Source: Methylophilus glucosoxydans (GTDB lineage: Bacteria; Pseudomonadota; Gammaproteobacteria; Burkholderiales; Methylophilaceae). From it: a stretch of DNA of 64,000 nt. The stretch is from NCBI RefSeq assembly GCF_042676145.1, contig NZ_JBHTJW010000002.1, positions 1,426,001-1,490,000 on the forward strand, read 5' to 3'. A program made the translations under genes and the position numbers. Below are positions 43,693 through 53,294 of this stretch, piece after piece (positions within the stretch are counted from its first letter, which is position 1; every line of letters starts with the position of its first letter). The notes beneath the pieces are model-generated. The model did not search any database and had not been told where the DNA came from. It was given only the letters and a program-made list of their open reading frames with translations.

Positions 43693-46050
43693 CGCCATCG
43701 CCGCAATATTAATATCTGCGACTAAAATACTAGCCAGCTGGCCGTCCTCACCCAAAATAGGCAAAGAGACCGTGAGGCAGAAGTCTTCGGTTGCGGTAGA
43801 CAGATAAATGCTTGAAATATAAGGCGCCTGAGTTTCTGCCACGCGACGATAATAGGCTTGTTGGCTCCGGTCTATGCCTGCACCGCCAGCCTTGATTTTT
43901 CCATACATGTTGGGATTTATCCAGTTGGCATAGCGCTGTACACCGTTTGGCTCTAACTCAAAGATCACCTCAAAGAAGGGGAATTCGGCAAAGCAGCTGT
44001 CCAAATCATGGGCGCCTGTCGAGCGTTGCGTGTGTAGCAGCGACTGTAAGGCGGACAGTGCTTTTTGCTGCCAGTCTGAATAAAATTCTTTTTTTGGCAG
44101 GATGGTTTGTGGCGGCGTATCTTCTACAACCACAATGCTGCCAATATTGGCTTTGCCTATCTTTTTAAGCAGCGCTGCGCGTTCCGCGGCAATGACGCTG
44201 TTTTCGAGCTTGCCTTGTTTGCCATTCACCACCGCAATCGAGACACTGGCGACCGGGTGATCCTTACCATCTTCAGTGGTGAAAAATCCTCGTTCCAGAT
44301 CTGTTGCGTCATACAGATGCACGGCCAGGGCCTGACACTGGCTAATGATATGCAATAAGGTGTCATTAAGGGTAGGCACCTTATGATCATAGATCAGCAC
44401 AAAGTCATCGCCACCAATATGGCCTACCATCACGCCCGCTTTATCCTGAAACTCCTGTCGGATGATTTCGGAGAGGAGTCGTATCATGGCATCGCCACGG
44501 ATAAAACCGTAGCGGTCGTTATAGGCCTTGAAATGATCCAGATCTATGTAGATCAGTTGCGTATTGGGATTGTTACGCAAGCTGTTATCCAGGGTTTGCC
44601 GGAGTGTCGGGCCTGTCGTCAGATGGCTTAAGGGGTGAAGATTGCCGGTAGCAGTTTTGCGGCTGATCAACTGAGCCATGATTTCCATCGGCTGCAAGAT
44701 ACCGACATAGCCGCCTTCGTCATTGACGGTGATCCAGATGTCGATATTGCCACGCTCCAGATAAAAAATGCGCGCCAACACCGAAGAGGGCAGTTTATGG
44801 TTGATGACCTTGGGCAAGGGGTCGCAACAAGCACCCAGGCCTGTGGGTTTCTTGGAGAATACTTTGCCCCGCCGCAATACCCCCAGCGGTTTTTGCCCGT
44901 CCAGCACCACCGCCGTTGCAATATCGGCATGCGCGTTAAACAAGCGTCTGGCTTCAGCCAGCGTGCTGCTGACATCAATTGTCAAGCCGTGACTAATATA
45001 TTCACCAATATGAAAATCATCAGGAATATGCGAACGGTGGGCTTCATCCCGTACGGGCAGTGCCGCCACCTTGTCGCTCGGCGTGCTTTGTGGCTGGGCA
45101 AAATAATGGCCCTGGGCATAATGCAGGCCTAAATCCTGGCAATAGGTAATATCCTCTACGCGCTCCAGCCCTTCAGCGATAATGGTGCATCCCAGTCGTT
45201 GCGCCATCGAAATAATCGCCTCAAGTAACACTGTCCTCACACGGCTGCCTTGTGCTTCATGCACAATGGCACGGTCTATCTTGATAAAGTCAGCCCGTAC
45301 CTCAGCCAGGATGCGCAAACCGTTAAAACCGGAACCCATGTCATCTAGTGCGATGCGCAGACCATGCATACGGATTTCATCACAGTAACGCGCCAGTACT
45401 TCGGGATTGGTTTTTTCACTCTCAACAATTTCGATGACGATATCCCGTCGATCAATCTGCTGCTGGTTCAAGAGGTTTAAAATAAAATTGAGCCAGCCCG
45501 GACTCATGATTGTTTGTGGCAGCACATTAATAAAGAGGGGCTTGTCCACAGAAATTGATTGTGACTTGCCCATCAGCGCCAACTGTTGGCAGGCCAGGTC
45601 TAACTCGTGGCTGCGTTTAACCTCAGTGGCAAGGGCGAAAGCCTCCATGCCGTTGAGCCACTTGCCTTCTGGTGTTTTCAGTCTGCACAAGGCTTCAAAG
45701 CCAAACACTTTGCCACTCTGGCCAAAGTCGACAATCGGTTGATAATGCATTTGCACATGTGGCGTCAGCTCAGACAGCAGCCACGGGTATTTATGCCTAG
45801 CATAAAAGGTATTGAATGGCATGGTGGCCTGCAAGGCTTCCATTGGATGCATGGCCTGCTTGTCCTGTGACACCAGCACCCAGGTATCTCTGAGTGTATG
45901 TGCAGGCTCCTCGGCAATGATACGGTCTAAAATCTGCAGTAGTTCTGCTTCAGTCTCATAACTGAAAGATGCGGTGTTGATGCCTGAAAAATGCGGACTT
46001 TCAGAGTTGGTATGACTATTGGCGTCAAAAGTATGCAGAAATAATTCCAT
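43669..46050 (-). CDS. EAL-CBS-GGDEF-Cache-like cyclic-di-GMP protein
   Basis: A 793-residue cytoplasmic protein. An EAL domain comes first (about 95-340; FGFEALCRLKTPEG, EIVESEKTNPE, DDMGSGFNGL), then a pair of CBS domains (about 355-475), a GGDEF domain with variant signature GGDDF near residue 547 and DLDHFKAYND, and a C-terminal domain resembling PDC/Cache sensors (about 680-785). EAL residues look intact, so phosphodiesterase activity is likely. The GGDDF form is tolerated by some cyclases. CBS suggests nucleotide sensing. It converges with gph. Confidence 0.9.
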   Translation of the reverse strand: MELFLHTFDANSHTNSESPHFSGINTASFSYETEAELLQILDRIIAEEPAHTLRDTWVLVSQDKQAMHPMEALQATMPFNTFYARHKYPWLLSELTPHVQMHYQPIVDFGQSGKVFGFEALCRLKTPEGKWLNGMEAFALATEVKRSHELDLACQQLALMGKSQSISVDKPLFINVLPQTIMSPGWLNFILNLLNQQQIDRRDIVIEIVESEKTNPEVLARYCDEIRMHGLRIALDDMGSGFNGLRILAEVRADFIKIDRAIVHEAQGSRVRTVLLEAIISMAQRLGCTIIAEGLERVEDITYCQDLGLHYAQGHYFAQPQSTPSDKVAALPVRDEAHRSHIPDDFHIGEYISHGLTIDVSSTLAEARRLFNAHADIATAVVLDGQKPLGVLRRGKVFSKKPTGLGACCDPLPKVINHKLPSSVLARIFYLERGNIDIWITVNDEGGYVGILQPMEIMAQLISRKTATGNLHPLSHLTTGPTLRQTLDNSLRNNPNTQLIYIDLDHFKAYNDRYGFIRGDAMIRLLSEIIRQEFQDKAGVMVGHIGGDDFVLIYDHKVPTLNDTLLHIISQCQALAVHLYDATDLERGFFTTEDGKDHPVASVSIAVVNGKQGKLENSVIAAERAALLKKIGKANIGSIVVVEDTPPQTILPKKEFYSDWQQKALSALQSLLHTQRSTGAHDLDSCFAEFPFFEVIFELEPNGVQRYANWINPNMYGKIKAGGAGIDRSQQAYYRRVAETQAPYISSIYLSTATEDFCLTVSLPILGEDGQLASILVADINIAAMAVLSSKRN

Positions 46051-46266
46051 GGAATACGACCTTGCTTTTATTTTTATTAGCTCACGATAATGACGACTCG
46101 CCTGATTAACAACCGGGAGGGCGTCATTTGTATAACGACAGGACAGCGTGTTTATGAAGAGAGAAAACGAAGATAAAAGACAAGTCTGCTTAAAAACTTG
46201 TTAAGGTCTTGGCACAAGGGCATCAAATCTGGCAGTCATCTTGACTGCTTGACGATTGCTTTGCTG
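46051..46266. other. Intergenic region between the EAL-CBS-GGDEF gene and recR
   Basis: The 216-base gap should contain the promoter of the EAL-CBS-GGDEF gene. It holds one perfect short hairpin, GCAGTCA/TGACTGC (46232-46238, 46242-46248), 19 bases after the recR stop in the direction of transcription. No T run follows, so it is at most a weak terminator of the dnaX-ybaB-recR unit. Confidence 0.4.
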
Positions 46267-46866
46267 TTAAGTGACGGCTTTTCTTTCCAGCAACGCGGTA
46301 GACAGCGTGCCACTGTCCACATACTCAATCTCACCACCCATCGGCAGCCCACGCGCAATCCGGCTGACGCGAATGCCACGCGATTTGAGCATCTGCCCAA
46401 TATAGTGTGCAGTGGCTTCACCCTCGGAGGTAAAGTTGGTGGCAATAATCACTTCGTTTATCGCGCTGTCCTGTGCACGTTTGAGCAGTTTATCCAGGTG
46501 AATGTCTTTGGGCCCAATGCCATCCATGGGCGAGAGTTTTCCCATTAATACAAAATATTGGCCCTGATAGCTACGCGTATTCTCCAGCATCATGAGGTCG
46601 GTCGGCATCTCCACCACACATAGCGTGGATTTGTCTCTGTGGGTATCCTGGCACACGCTGCATACGCGATGCTCGCTGAAGTTGTTGCAATAATCGCAAT
46701 GCGCCAGCTTATCCAGCGCCTGTTGTAGACTGGCTGCCAGCTTTTGTGCACCTTCACGGTCACGTTGCAGCAAGTGATAGGCCATCCGCGTGGAGGATTT
46801 AGGCCCCACGCCCGGCAGACAGCGCAGGGCACTGATCAGCTGATCCAGAACTGCCGGGTGATTCAC
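46267..46866 (-). CDS. recR: Recombination mediator RecR
   Basis: A 199-residue RecFOR pathway protein. The zinc finger is CDYC...CSVC (57-72), and the Toprim domain opens CVVEMPTDLM. The HhH motif LRCLPGVGPKSSTRMAYHLL is at the N-terminus. It follows ybaB by 43 bases in the classic dnaX-ybaB-recR order. Confidence 0.97.
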   Translation of the reverse strand: MNHPAVLDQLISALRCLPGVGPKSSTRMAYHLLQRDREGAQKLAASLQQALDKLAHCDYCNNFSEHRVCSVCQDTHRDKSTLCVVEMPTDLMMLENTRSYQGQYFVLMGKLSPMDGIGPKDIHLDKLLKRAQDSAINEVIIATNFTSEGEATAHYIGQMLKSRGIRVSRIARGLPMGGEIEYVDSGTLSTALLERKAVT

Positions 46867-46909
46867 GCCTGGTCTCCGCGTCGACGATAATATGGGTGGG
46901 CGTCAGGCA

Positions 46910-47218
46910 CTAGAACGGCAACTTGAAGCCTGGTGGCATCAGGCCACTCATTTTCGCTGAACTGGTCGCTTCGGCTTTCGCTTTCGCATCTTTCAACGCA
47001 ATCATAAGCAAGTCTTCCAGTGTTTCTTTGTCATCCATGGCCGCGTCATCAATCTGTACGCGTTTCACATCATTGCTACAGGTCATGGTCACTTTGACCA
47101 TGCCATTGCTGGCAATACCTTCCACCTCAGTGTTTGCCAGTTCTGCCTGGGCTTTTTGCATATTGGCTTGCATCATTTGGGCCTGTTTCATCATATTGCC
47201 CATGCCACCTTTCATCAT
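46910..47218 (-). CDS. ybaB: Nucleoid-associated protein YbaB/EbfC
   Basis: This 102-residue DNA-binding dimer has a coiled helix at the start (MKQAQMMQANMQKAQAEL) and the conserved MSGLMPPGFKLPF end. It lies between dnaX and recR. Confidence 0.96.
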   Translation of the reverse strand: MMKGGMGNMMKQAQMMQANMQKAQAELANTEVEGIASNGMVKVTMTCSNDVKRVQIDDAAMDDKETLEDLLMIALKDAKAKAEATSSAKMSGLMPPGFKLPF

Positions 47219-47243
47219 TGTCTGCTCCTGAAGTTACGTGTGG

Positions 47244-49034
47244 TTAATGTAAGGGTTTAATGGAATTTGGCACTATCGTTGCGCCCATTTCCTGCATCAG
47301 GCCTTGCACAAAGCGGTCACTCATAATCGCTTGTGTAGCCTGATCCTGTAATTCTGCTTTTTCGACGGCCAGCTGTCTGGCGGGCGTATTGGCTTCCTGG
47401 CTGGTGGTGATGATCAGTTGCAAGCGGCGGCCAAAATGGCTGTTTAAAGCAGCATTGAGTTTTTCGAGATAATTGGCACTGGCCAGGTGTTTATGTGACT
47501 CGCTAATCCGCAATGTCATGGCATCGTCCTCAAACTGGACCAGCTCGCAATTTTGTGCCAGTGCGCGTACCAGGCCCAATTTGCTCAAATGGTTCTCTAC
47601 CAGCGCGCGCCAGTTGCCATCCCAGTCCAATGCAGCGCTTGTTTCTTGCGTCTCAGGCATTGCAACATGTACTGCTTCACTGGCAACGGCTGTCGGTGCT
47701 GGGGCCGAAAGCGCTGGCTGCGACATTTCTGCCAGGGGGGCAGTGGTGAAAGATGCGCCTGGTTCAGTAGCACTTTCGGGAGCCTGTTCCACCGCACGCT
47801 TGCGCATCGCATGATCCGCTGTTGCAGGGTTGGTTGCGCTGCTGGCTTGATAACTTTGCGCCAAGGCGGCGCGCGCGCTGCCAATACTCGGAGCGCTGCC
47901 ACGGCCATGACCTTCTGTGCTTGACGGGGGCGCGGGTGTGGTAGCCGTTGCATCGGCTTTAAATGCCAGCATACGCAACAGCGTCATGGTAAAGCCTGCA
48001 TAAGCATCCGGGGCCAGGCCAATATCGCGGTGACCTAAAATAGCAATCTGATAATACAGCTGCAGCGTTTCTGCGGGCAAGGCTGCAGCAAGTTCCAGCA
48101 AGTTCTGCCGCTCGGGGTGATCGTCCGCAATCGATTGCGGCGCGTATTGCGCGACAGCTAGCACATGCAACAAAGCTGCAAGGTCGTTCAGGGCACTTTC
48201 AAAGCCAATGCTGCGCGACTCCATTTGCTGTGCGATATTGAGCAGGCTGGCTGCATCTTGTGCGATCAACGCCCGCAACAAATCATACAGGTAGCTCTGG
48301 TCAATCGCCCCCAGCATGCTACGCACATCGCTTTCACGGACGGACTGGTTGCCATAAGCAATTGCCTGGTCGGTCAGTGAGAGCGCGTCACGCATACTGC
48401 CATTGGCCGCACGCGCTATCAGCTGTAATGCGGGCGCCTCAAATGGAATTTGCTCCTGGCTCAGAATGTCTTGCAAATGGGCGGTAATGGTACTGCTGGC
48501 CATTTGGCGCAGATTGAATTGCAGGCAGCGCGACAAAATGGTGACCGGGACTTTTTGTGGATCTGTGGTCGCCAGAATGAATTTGACGTGGGCAGGCGGC
48601 TCCTCCAGCGTTTTCAGCATGGCATTAAACGCCTCTTTGGTCAGCATATGCACTTCGTCTATCATGTAGACCTTGAAACGGCCGGAAGACGGTGCGTAGA
48701 TCGCCTGCTCCAGCAAGCTCACCATGTCTGCGATGCCACGGTTAGAGGCTGCATCCATTTCCACATAATCTACATAACGGCCGATATCAATCGCACGGCA
48801 TGCTTCGCATTCGCCGCAAGGCGTTGCGGTGATGCCGGTCGCACAGTTCAGCGATTTTGCCAGAATACGGGATAGGGTGGTCTTGCCGACGCCACGGGTG
48901 CCGGTAAACAGGTAAGCATGATGCAGGCGCTGTTGGCTCAGAGCATTGCTCAGGGCCTGGACTACATGGTCCTGGCCCACCAGACTGGCAAAAGATTTGG
49001 GGCGCCATTTACGCGCCAACACTTGGTAAGACAT
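47244..49034 (-). CDS. dnaX: DNA polymerase III subunits tau/gamma
   Basis: The 596-residue clamp-loader ATPase has Walker A GTRGVGKTT, the zinc-binding cysteines (CATGITATPCGECEAC), and the Walker B box DEVH. Domains I-III occupy the first 365 residues, followed by an Ala/Pro/Thr-rich linker and a tau C-terminal domain. No A-rich slippery sequence like that of E. coli dnaX was seen near the domain III end, so a gamma form by frameshifting is not indicated. Confidence 0.95.
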   Translation of the reverse strand: MSYQVLARKWRPKSFASLVGQDHVVQALSNALSQQRLHHAYLFTGTRGVGKTTLSRILAKSLNCATGITATPCGECEACRAIDIGRYVDYVEMDAASNRGIADMVSLLEQAIYAPSSGRFKVYMIDEVHMLTKEAFNAMLKTLEEPPAHVKFILATTDPQKVPVTILSRCLQFNLRQMASSTITAHLQDILSQEQIPFEAPALQLIARAANGSMRDALSLTDQAIAYGNQSVRESDVRSMLGAIDQSYLYDLLRALIAQDAASLLNIAQQMESRSIGFESALNDLAALLHVLAVAQYAPQSIADDHPERQNLLELAAALPAETLQLYYQIAILGHRDIGLAPDAYAGFTMTLLRMLAFKADATATTPAPPSSTEGHGRGSAPSIGSARAALAQSYQASSATNPATADHAMRKRAVEQAPESATEPGASFTTAPLAEMSQPALSAPAPTAVASEAVHVAMPETQETSAALDWDGNWRALVENHLSKLGLVRALAQNCELVQFEDDAMTLRISESHKHLASANYLEKLNAALNSHFGRRLQLIITTSQEANTPARQLAVEKAELQDQATQAIMSDRFVQGLMQEMGATIVPNSIKPLH

Positions 49035-49161
49035 CGCGCACTCTACTGATTAAAAGCAATAAGGCAAACCTGTACTTTAGCCTAATTTGCCGACTCATGC
49101 TTGCCACAAACCATAACATTGAGATCAACGCTGGCATGACAAACAGAAGGGCTGGAGAGAA

Positions 49162-49257
49162 GGGGCGAGCCCAACCCCCGGCACTTGCTCGATAGTTGTG
49201 GCTGCTTGCTTCCGCACCTGACCAGGTTGGCTACCTTACAATGCGGGGAGGCCCGCG
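49162..49257 (-). ncRNA. ffs: Signal recognition particle 4.5S RNA
   Basis: Read on the minus strand, the apical loop ACCTGGTCAGGTGCGGAAGC is followed by AAGCAGCC, which matches the conserved SRP RNA tip with its GGAA tetraloop. The ends pair (GGGC with GCCC) to close the rod-shaped hairpin, about 96 nt in total. A -10 box TACAAT lies seven bases upstream (49264-49269). It lies upstream of dnaX in the same direction, its common position in Proteobacteria. End positions are accurate to a few bases. Confidence 0.92.
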
Positions 49258-49439
49258 GACGCTATTGTAACGCAAAAACGTTTTTTTACCGCCTTATTTT
49301 CGCCGTGCCCCATTTCACCTGCAGAGGTAAAGCTTCTGAAATAAACAATTATTTACCTTCTTATACACCAATAAATTCCAATCATCGCCCCGCATAATAT
49401 TTGCATCCTATTAATTTTAGTGTGATTTGGCAGAAAACG

Positions 49440-51263
49440 ATGGCAGCAAACGGATCATCCATGACAGCTTCAGAAGTTGCACGTGAAACCATCAAGCAAA
49501 TGGCTGTCAGGCGTGTCGAACCGACACCGGACAATTACATGCAAATTTACTATGAGATTGCAGGTAAACCGGTGAAGGAGGATGCTGCCAGTGCGTTGCG
49601 CAAGGCACTGAAGCAGTTGCCCCACGACACCCTGGAGCAAACCAACTGGATTAACCGCTGGGAAAAAGTCCTGAAACAGGATAACTGGCAAGGATTGGGG
49701 GAATTGCTGACTGAGGCCATGCAACAGCAGCTTAGTCATTCCACCAAATGGCCCAAGGCGATTCGTGTTTTATTGCAAGCCTGGGACGACAAGCGCAGTG
49801 GCATAGATACTGCCAGAAAGCGTGAGACGCTGGAACGTGTGCTCATTAATTTTGGTGATGACGAGAGCCTGTCCGACAAGTTGATCGGCATGGCGAATAT
49901 GTGGTTGCCTTCTGAAGCCCGGGTTGAGGGGATTGCCTTGACTGATGCGGCTGACGCGGCCACAGCATCGACGTCGCAACCTGTCTTGGATATATCCAGT
50001 GAACAAGGTTTGCCCTCTGAAGTACAGCAGTTCCATGGCGCTTTTACCATTTTGCAGACCTTGTTGAAGCAAACACTTTACCTGGGCTTGATTCCCCGTT
50101 TGCAAGGGTATCCAGACTTGCAGGCGGAAGCGGTGGCCTTGCAGGAATCTGCCGAGCGCGCCAAAAAGCTGAAAGAGTGGGAGGCTTTGGCCAAGTCACT
50201 CAAAGCGTTATTGATGCGGGTCGAGGTGATTGGCGCGCAAGAAGATGACGTGCGCGGCGACATTATCGACTTGTTGCATTTGCTACTGGAAAATATCGGT
50301 GAACTGGTGGCTGAAGATAGCTGGCTGAGTGGTCAGGTCTATGCTGTACAGTCGATTATTACCGGTCCGCTGGATAGAACCAAGCTTAAACAAGCCGAAA
50401 AAAGCCTCAAAGAGGTTATTTACAAGCAAGGACTGGTCAAGCACAGTCTGATTGAGGCGAGGAACTCATTTAAAACCTTAATCAGTACTTTTATTGATAA
50501 GCTCAAATATATGGGTGAAGCCAGCGAACTCTACAGTGGCAAAATCGAGACCTATGCCAAAGAGCTCTCTCAAACTGATGATTTGATTAAAATTAATGAG
50601 CTGGTCAACCAGTTGATGCGCGATACTTCTGTCATGCAGACCGACATCCTGCGTTCGCGCGATGACTTGCTTATCCAACAGCGCAAGGCAACGGATACGC
50701 AAGACCGTATTGATCAATTGCAACTGGAGTTGCAGCAGTTGAGTGAGGTCGTCAGAATTGACCAACTCACCGGCGTGCTCAATCGCCGCGGTATGGACGA
50801 TGCCTTCCAGGCCGAGATTGCGCGTTTTCAGCGTAGCGGTGAGTCATTTAGTGTGGCTTTGCTCGACATCGATAATTTTAAATCGCTTAATGACCAGCAT
50901 GGGCATGCCGCCGGGGATGCTGCGCTCAAACATCTGGCTTCAGTGGTTAAACGTGCGGTGAGGCCGACGGATATTGTGACCAGAATGGGCGGCGAAGAGT
51001 TTGTTGTCATTCTGCCCAAGACCGACTTGCAAGAGGCGGTGATCATTATGTCGCGCTTGCAGCGATCACTGACCAAAGAGTACTTCATGGGTAATAACCA
51101 AAAGCTGCTCATCACCTTTAGTGCAGGCGTCGCCTTGTTCCAGAAAGAGGACGATGTCAGTGCCATTTTGTTGCGCGCAGATCAGGCCATGTACCTGGCC
51201 AAAAAAAGCGGTAAAAACCGGGTGATGACTGAAACTGATCTAGTTGGCAGCGTCAATCCCTAG
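49440..51263 (+). CDS. Diguanylate cyclase (GGDEF) with large helical N-terminus
   Basis: A 607-residue cytoplasmic protein. The long N-terminal part (1-430) is helical with coiled-coil segments and has no recognised domain. It opens in the form (S/T)ASEVARETIKQMAVRRVEP. A GGDEF domain ends the protein (DQLTGVLNRRGM; RMGGEEFVVIL near 515; RxxD-type inhibitory site not evident). GGEEF is an active signature. The ATG at 49440 is preferred to the upstream TTG at 49401. An ATG at 49461 is also possible. Confidence 0.88.
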   Translation: MAANGSSMTASEVARETIKQMAVRRVEPTPDNYMQIYYEIAGKPVKEDAASALRKALKQLPHDTLEQTNWINRWEKVLKQDNWQGLGELLTEAMQQQLSHSTKWPKAIRVLLQAWDDKRSGIDTARKRETLERVLINFGDDESLSDKLIGMANMWLPSEARVEGIALTDAADAATASTSQPVLDISSEQGLPSEVQQFHGAFTILQTLLKQTLYLGLIPRLQGYPDLQAEAVALQESAERAKKLKEWEALAKSLKALLMRVEVIGAQEDDVRGDIIDLLHLLLENIGELVAEDSWLSGQVYAVQSIITGPLDRTKLKQAEKSLKEVIYKQGLVKHSLIEARNSFKTLISTFIDKLKYMGEASELYSGKIETYAKELSQTDDLIKINELVNQLMRDTSVMQTDILRSRDDLLIQQRKATDTQDRIDQLQLELQQLSEVVRIDQLTGVLNRRGMDDAFQAEIARFQRSGESFSVALLDIDNFKSLNDQHGHAAGDAALKHLASVVKRAVRPTDIVTRMGGEEFVVILPKTDLQEAVIIMSRLQRSLTKEYFMGNNQKLLITFSAGVALFQKEDDVSAILLRADQAMYLAKKSGKNRVMTETDLVGSVNP

Positions 51264-51381
51264 CTTGTGCGCTTGGTCAGCACTTTGTTGATCGACAGCG
51301 GTTTTATCCGGGATCACTGACTGTCATATCCAGCCGTGGGTTGGCATGATATGCTAGCTGGCATCTTGATTGAGGTGCCAT

Positions 51382-52500
51382 GTGTCTACGCCAGCCAGCC
51401 ATTTTCCTATTGATAGTGTCCAACACGCCTTGCATGAAAGCGAGCGCAGATTCTCCGCCATTGTTTCCAGCATTCCTGGACTCGTGTTCCAGATGCATAT
51501 GACTGCAGATGCTCAAGTGGTTTTTACTTATGTGAGTGAGGGCTGCGAAGCCTTGCTGGGTATCCCGGCCGCAGCATTGCTCAAGGATGCCAACACCCTG
51601 TTTGATGCCATGGATCAACCTTCCGCCCATCTGTTCAAGCAAAACTTGCAAAAATCCGCCCGGCAACACAAGCGCCTGGATTGGGAAGGACAAATCTGGA
51701 TTGCCGACTGGCAAGACATGAAATGGGTCAATATCCGGGCTACCGTGCAAGACTTGGGGCAGGGCGCGGTGCAATGGGATGGCATTATGCTCAATATTAG
51801 CCAGAGCAAGCATGAAAAACAGGAGATCGAGCAAGCCAGGCAAGATCTGCAGGCACTGACGGCGCACTTGAACCAGGTCAAAGAGCAGGAGCGCGTGTCG
51901 ATTGCGCGTGAAATTCATGATGACCTCGGCGGCAACCTGACCGCGATGAAGCTGGGCTTGTCGACCATCATCCAGCAAATTGAGGCCGGTGAGCCGGTCA
52001 ACCTCGAGCAAGCGCATTTGTTGCAAGGGATCATCAACCAGACGTTTGATTCCGTACATCGTATTTCTGGCAATTTGCGACCCAACATTCTCGATCTGGG
52101 GCTGGTGGATGCGCTGGAGTGGCAGGTGAGCCAGTTCAAAAAACAATTAGGCATCTCGGCAAAATTTCTCACCAATTGTCATGATTTGGAGTGTGATCCC
52201 GACCAATCCATGGCGTTGTTCCGGATTTGTCAGGAGGCGCTCTCGAACATCGCCAAATATGCGCAGGCCAATGCGGTCGAAGTGGAGCTCAGCCTCAAGG
52301 ATCAGCTGTTATTCATGAACATCACGGATAATGGCATCGGCATTGCCCCTGCCGACAAGATCAAATCGAACGCATTTGGCCTGAGAGGTATGCAGGAAAG
52401 GGCCGCGGCACTGGGGGGCGAGTGCCAGATTGAATCTTCCAGCGCCGCGTCTGGCACTTGTATCCGGGTGCAAGCACCGTTCAAGCCCGCAGAGTCGTGA
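51382..52500 (+). CDS. PAS sensor histidine kinase (NarL-type HisKA_3)
   Basis: The 372-residue soluble kinase has an N-terminal PAS domain (about 10-135), a HisKA_3 phosphoacceptor near residue 179 (ERVSIAREIHDDLGGNLTAM) and an HATPase domain with N-box CQEALSNIAKYAQA, G1 DNGIGI and G2 GLRGMQERA. GTG at 51382 has GAGG six bases before it; a TTG at 51370 is the alternative. It is paired with the response regulator 81 bases downstream. The signal is unknown. Confidence 0.9.
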   Translation: MSTPASHFPIDSVQHALHESERRFSAIVSSIPGLVFQMHMTADAQVVFTYVSEGCEALLGIPAAALLKDANTLFDAMDQPSAHLFKQNLQKSARQHKRLDWEGQIWIADWQDMKWVNIRATVQDLGQGAVQWDGIMLNISQSKHEKQEIEQARQDLQALTAHLNQVKEQERVSIAREIHDDLGGNLTAMKLGLSTIIQQIEAGEPVNLEQAHLLQGIINQTFDSVHRISGNLRPNILDLGLVDALEWQVSQFKKQLGISAKFLTNCHDLECDPDQSMALFRICQEALSNIAKYAQANAVEVELSLKDQLLFMNITDNGIGIAPADKIKSNAFGLRGMQERAAALGGECQIESSSAASGTCIRVQAPFKPAES

Positions 52501-52581
52501 CAGAATGGCTGATCCGATTTACAATCAACAGCGCAGTTTCTGGATTAGCCATGGTGCAACCAGCAAAACAGAGGGGTCAGG

Positions 52582-53223
52582 TTGGATATACAAAAAATAA
52601 AAGTCATTATCGTAGATGACCATGCCATCTTACGTTCTGGCATCAAGCAAATATTGCTTGCGAGTGGGGATATTGATGTCGTCGGTGAGGCGGAGAATGT
52701 TGCGCAGGCGATTAAATGTGTACGTGAAGTGGCTGCCGATGTCATGCTACTGGACATTTCGTTGCCGGATAAAACTGGCATAGAAGCCTTAAAGCTCATC
52801 AAGCGAGAAAATGCTGCGCTCAACATCTTGATGCTTTCCATGTACATGGAAGAGCAGTATGCCGTGCGCTCCATTCGTTCTGGCGCTTCTGGCTACCTGT
52901 GCAAGCATACGGCGTCAGAAGAATTGCTCACCGCCATACACACGCTGGCCAAAGGCAAAAAATACATTACCCCCAACGTGGCAGAGATTCTGGCCGAGCA
53001 GGTGGGGAATGATTATGCGGTGGCCTTGCACGAAACCCTTTCAGATCGCGAGTTTCAGGTCATGCGCATGATTGCTTCCGGGCAGTCAGTCAGTGAGATT
53101 GCAGATAAACTCGCATTGTCGGTGAAAACGGTCAGCATGTACCGGACGCGGCTGCTCGAAAAAATGCATCTTAAACATAATGCCGATATCACCCATTACG
53201 CCATCAAGAACCAATTGGTTTAG
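52582..53223 (+). CDS. LuxR/NarL-family response regulator
   Basis: A 213-residue regulator with receiver domain (D58 in VMLLDISLP, acidic pair at 12-13, T/S and K sites) and a C-terminal LuxR HTH (LSDREFQVMRMIASGQSV, then ALSVKTVSMYRTRLLEKM). TTG start with GAGGGG five bases upstream. It is the partner of the preceding kinase; its targets are unknown. Confidence 0.92.
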   Translation: MDIQKIKVIIVDDHAILRSGIKQILLASGDIDVVGEAENVAQAIKCVREVAADVMLLDISLPDKTGIEALKLIKRENAALNILMLSMYMEEQYAVRSIRSGASGYLCKHTASEELLTAIHTLAKGKKYITPNVAEILAEQVGNDYAVALHETLSDREFQVMRMIASGQSVSEIADKLALSVKTVSMYRTRLLEKMHLKHNADITHYAIKNQLV

Positions 53224-53250
53224 GGGCGCTTGAGATAGCACCGCACAATA

Positions 53251-53280
53251 AAAAAAGGCCTCAATAGAGGCCTTTTTTAA
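53251..53280. terminator. Bidirectional intrinsic terminator
   Basis: The stem AAAAAAGGCCTC (53251-53262) pairs with GAGGCCTTTTTT (53267-53278). It lies between the response regulator and the end of convergent pgi. Confidence 0.92.
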
Positions 53281-53294
53281 TATTAATCAATATG

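Noticed and set aside
51304..52146. 280-codon minus-strand frame opposite the histidine kinase
   Set aside because: Antisense of a kinase with all motifs present.
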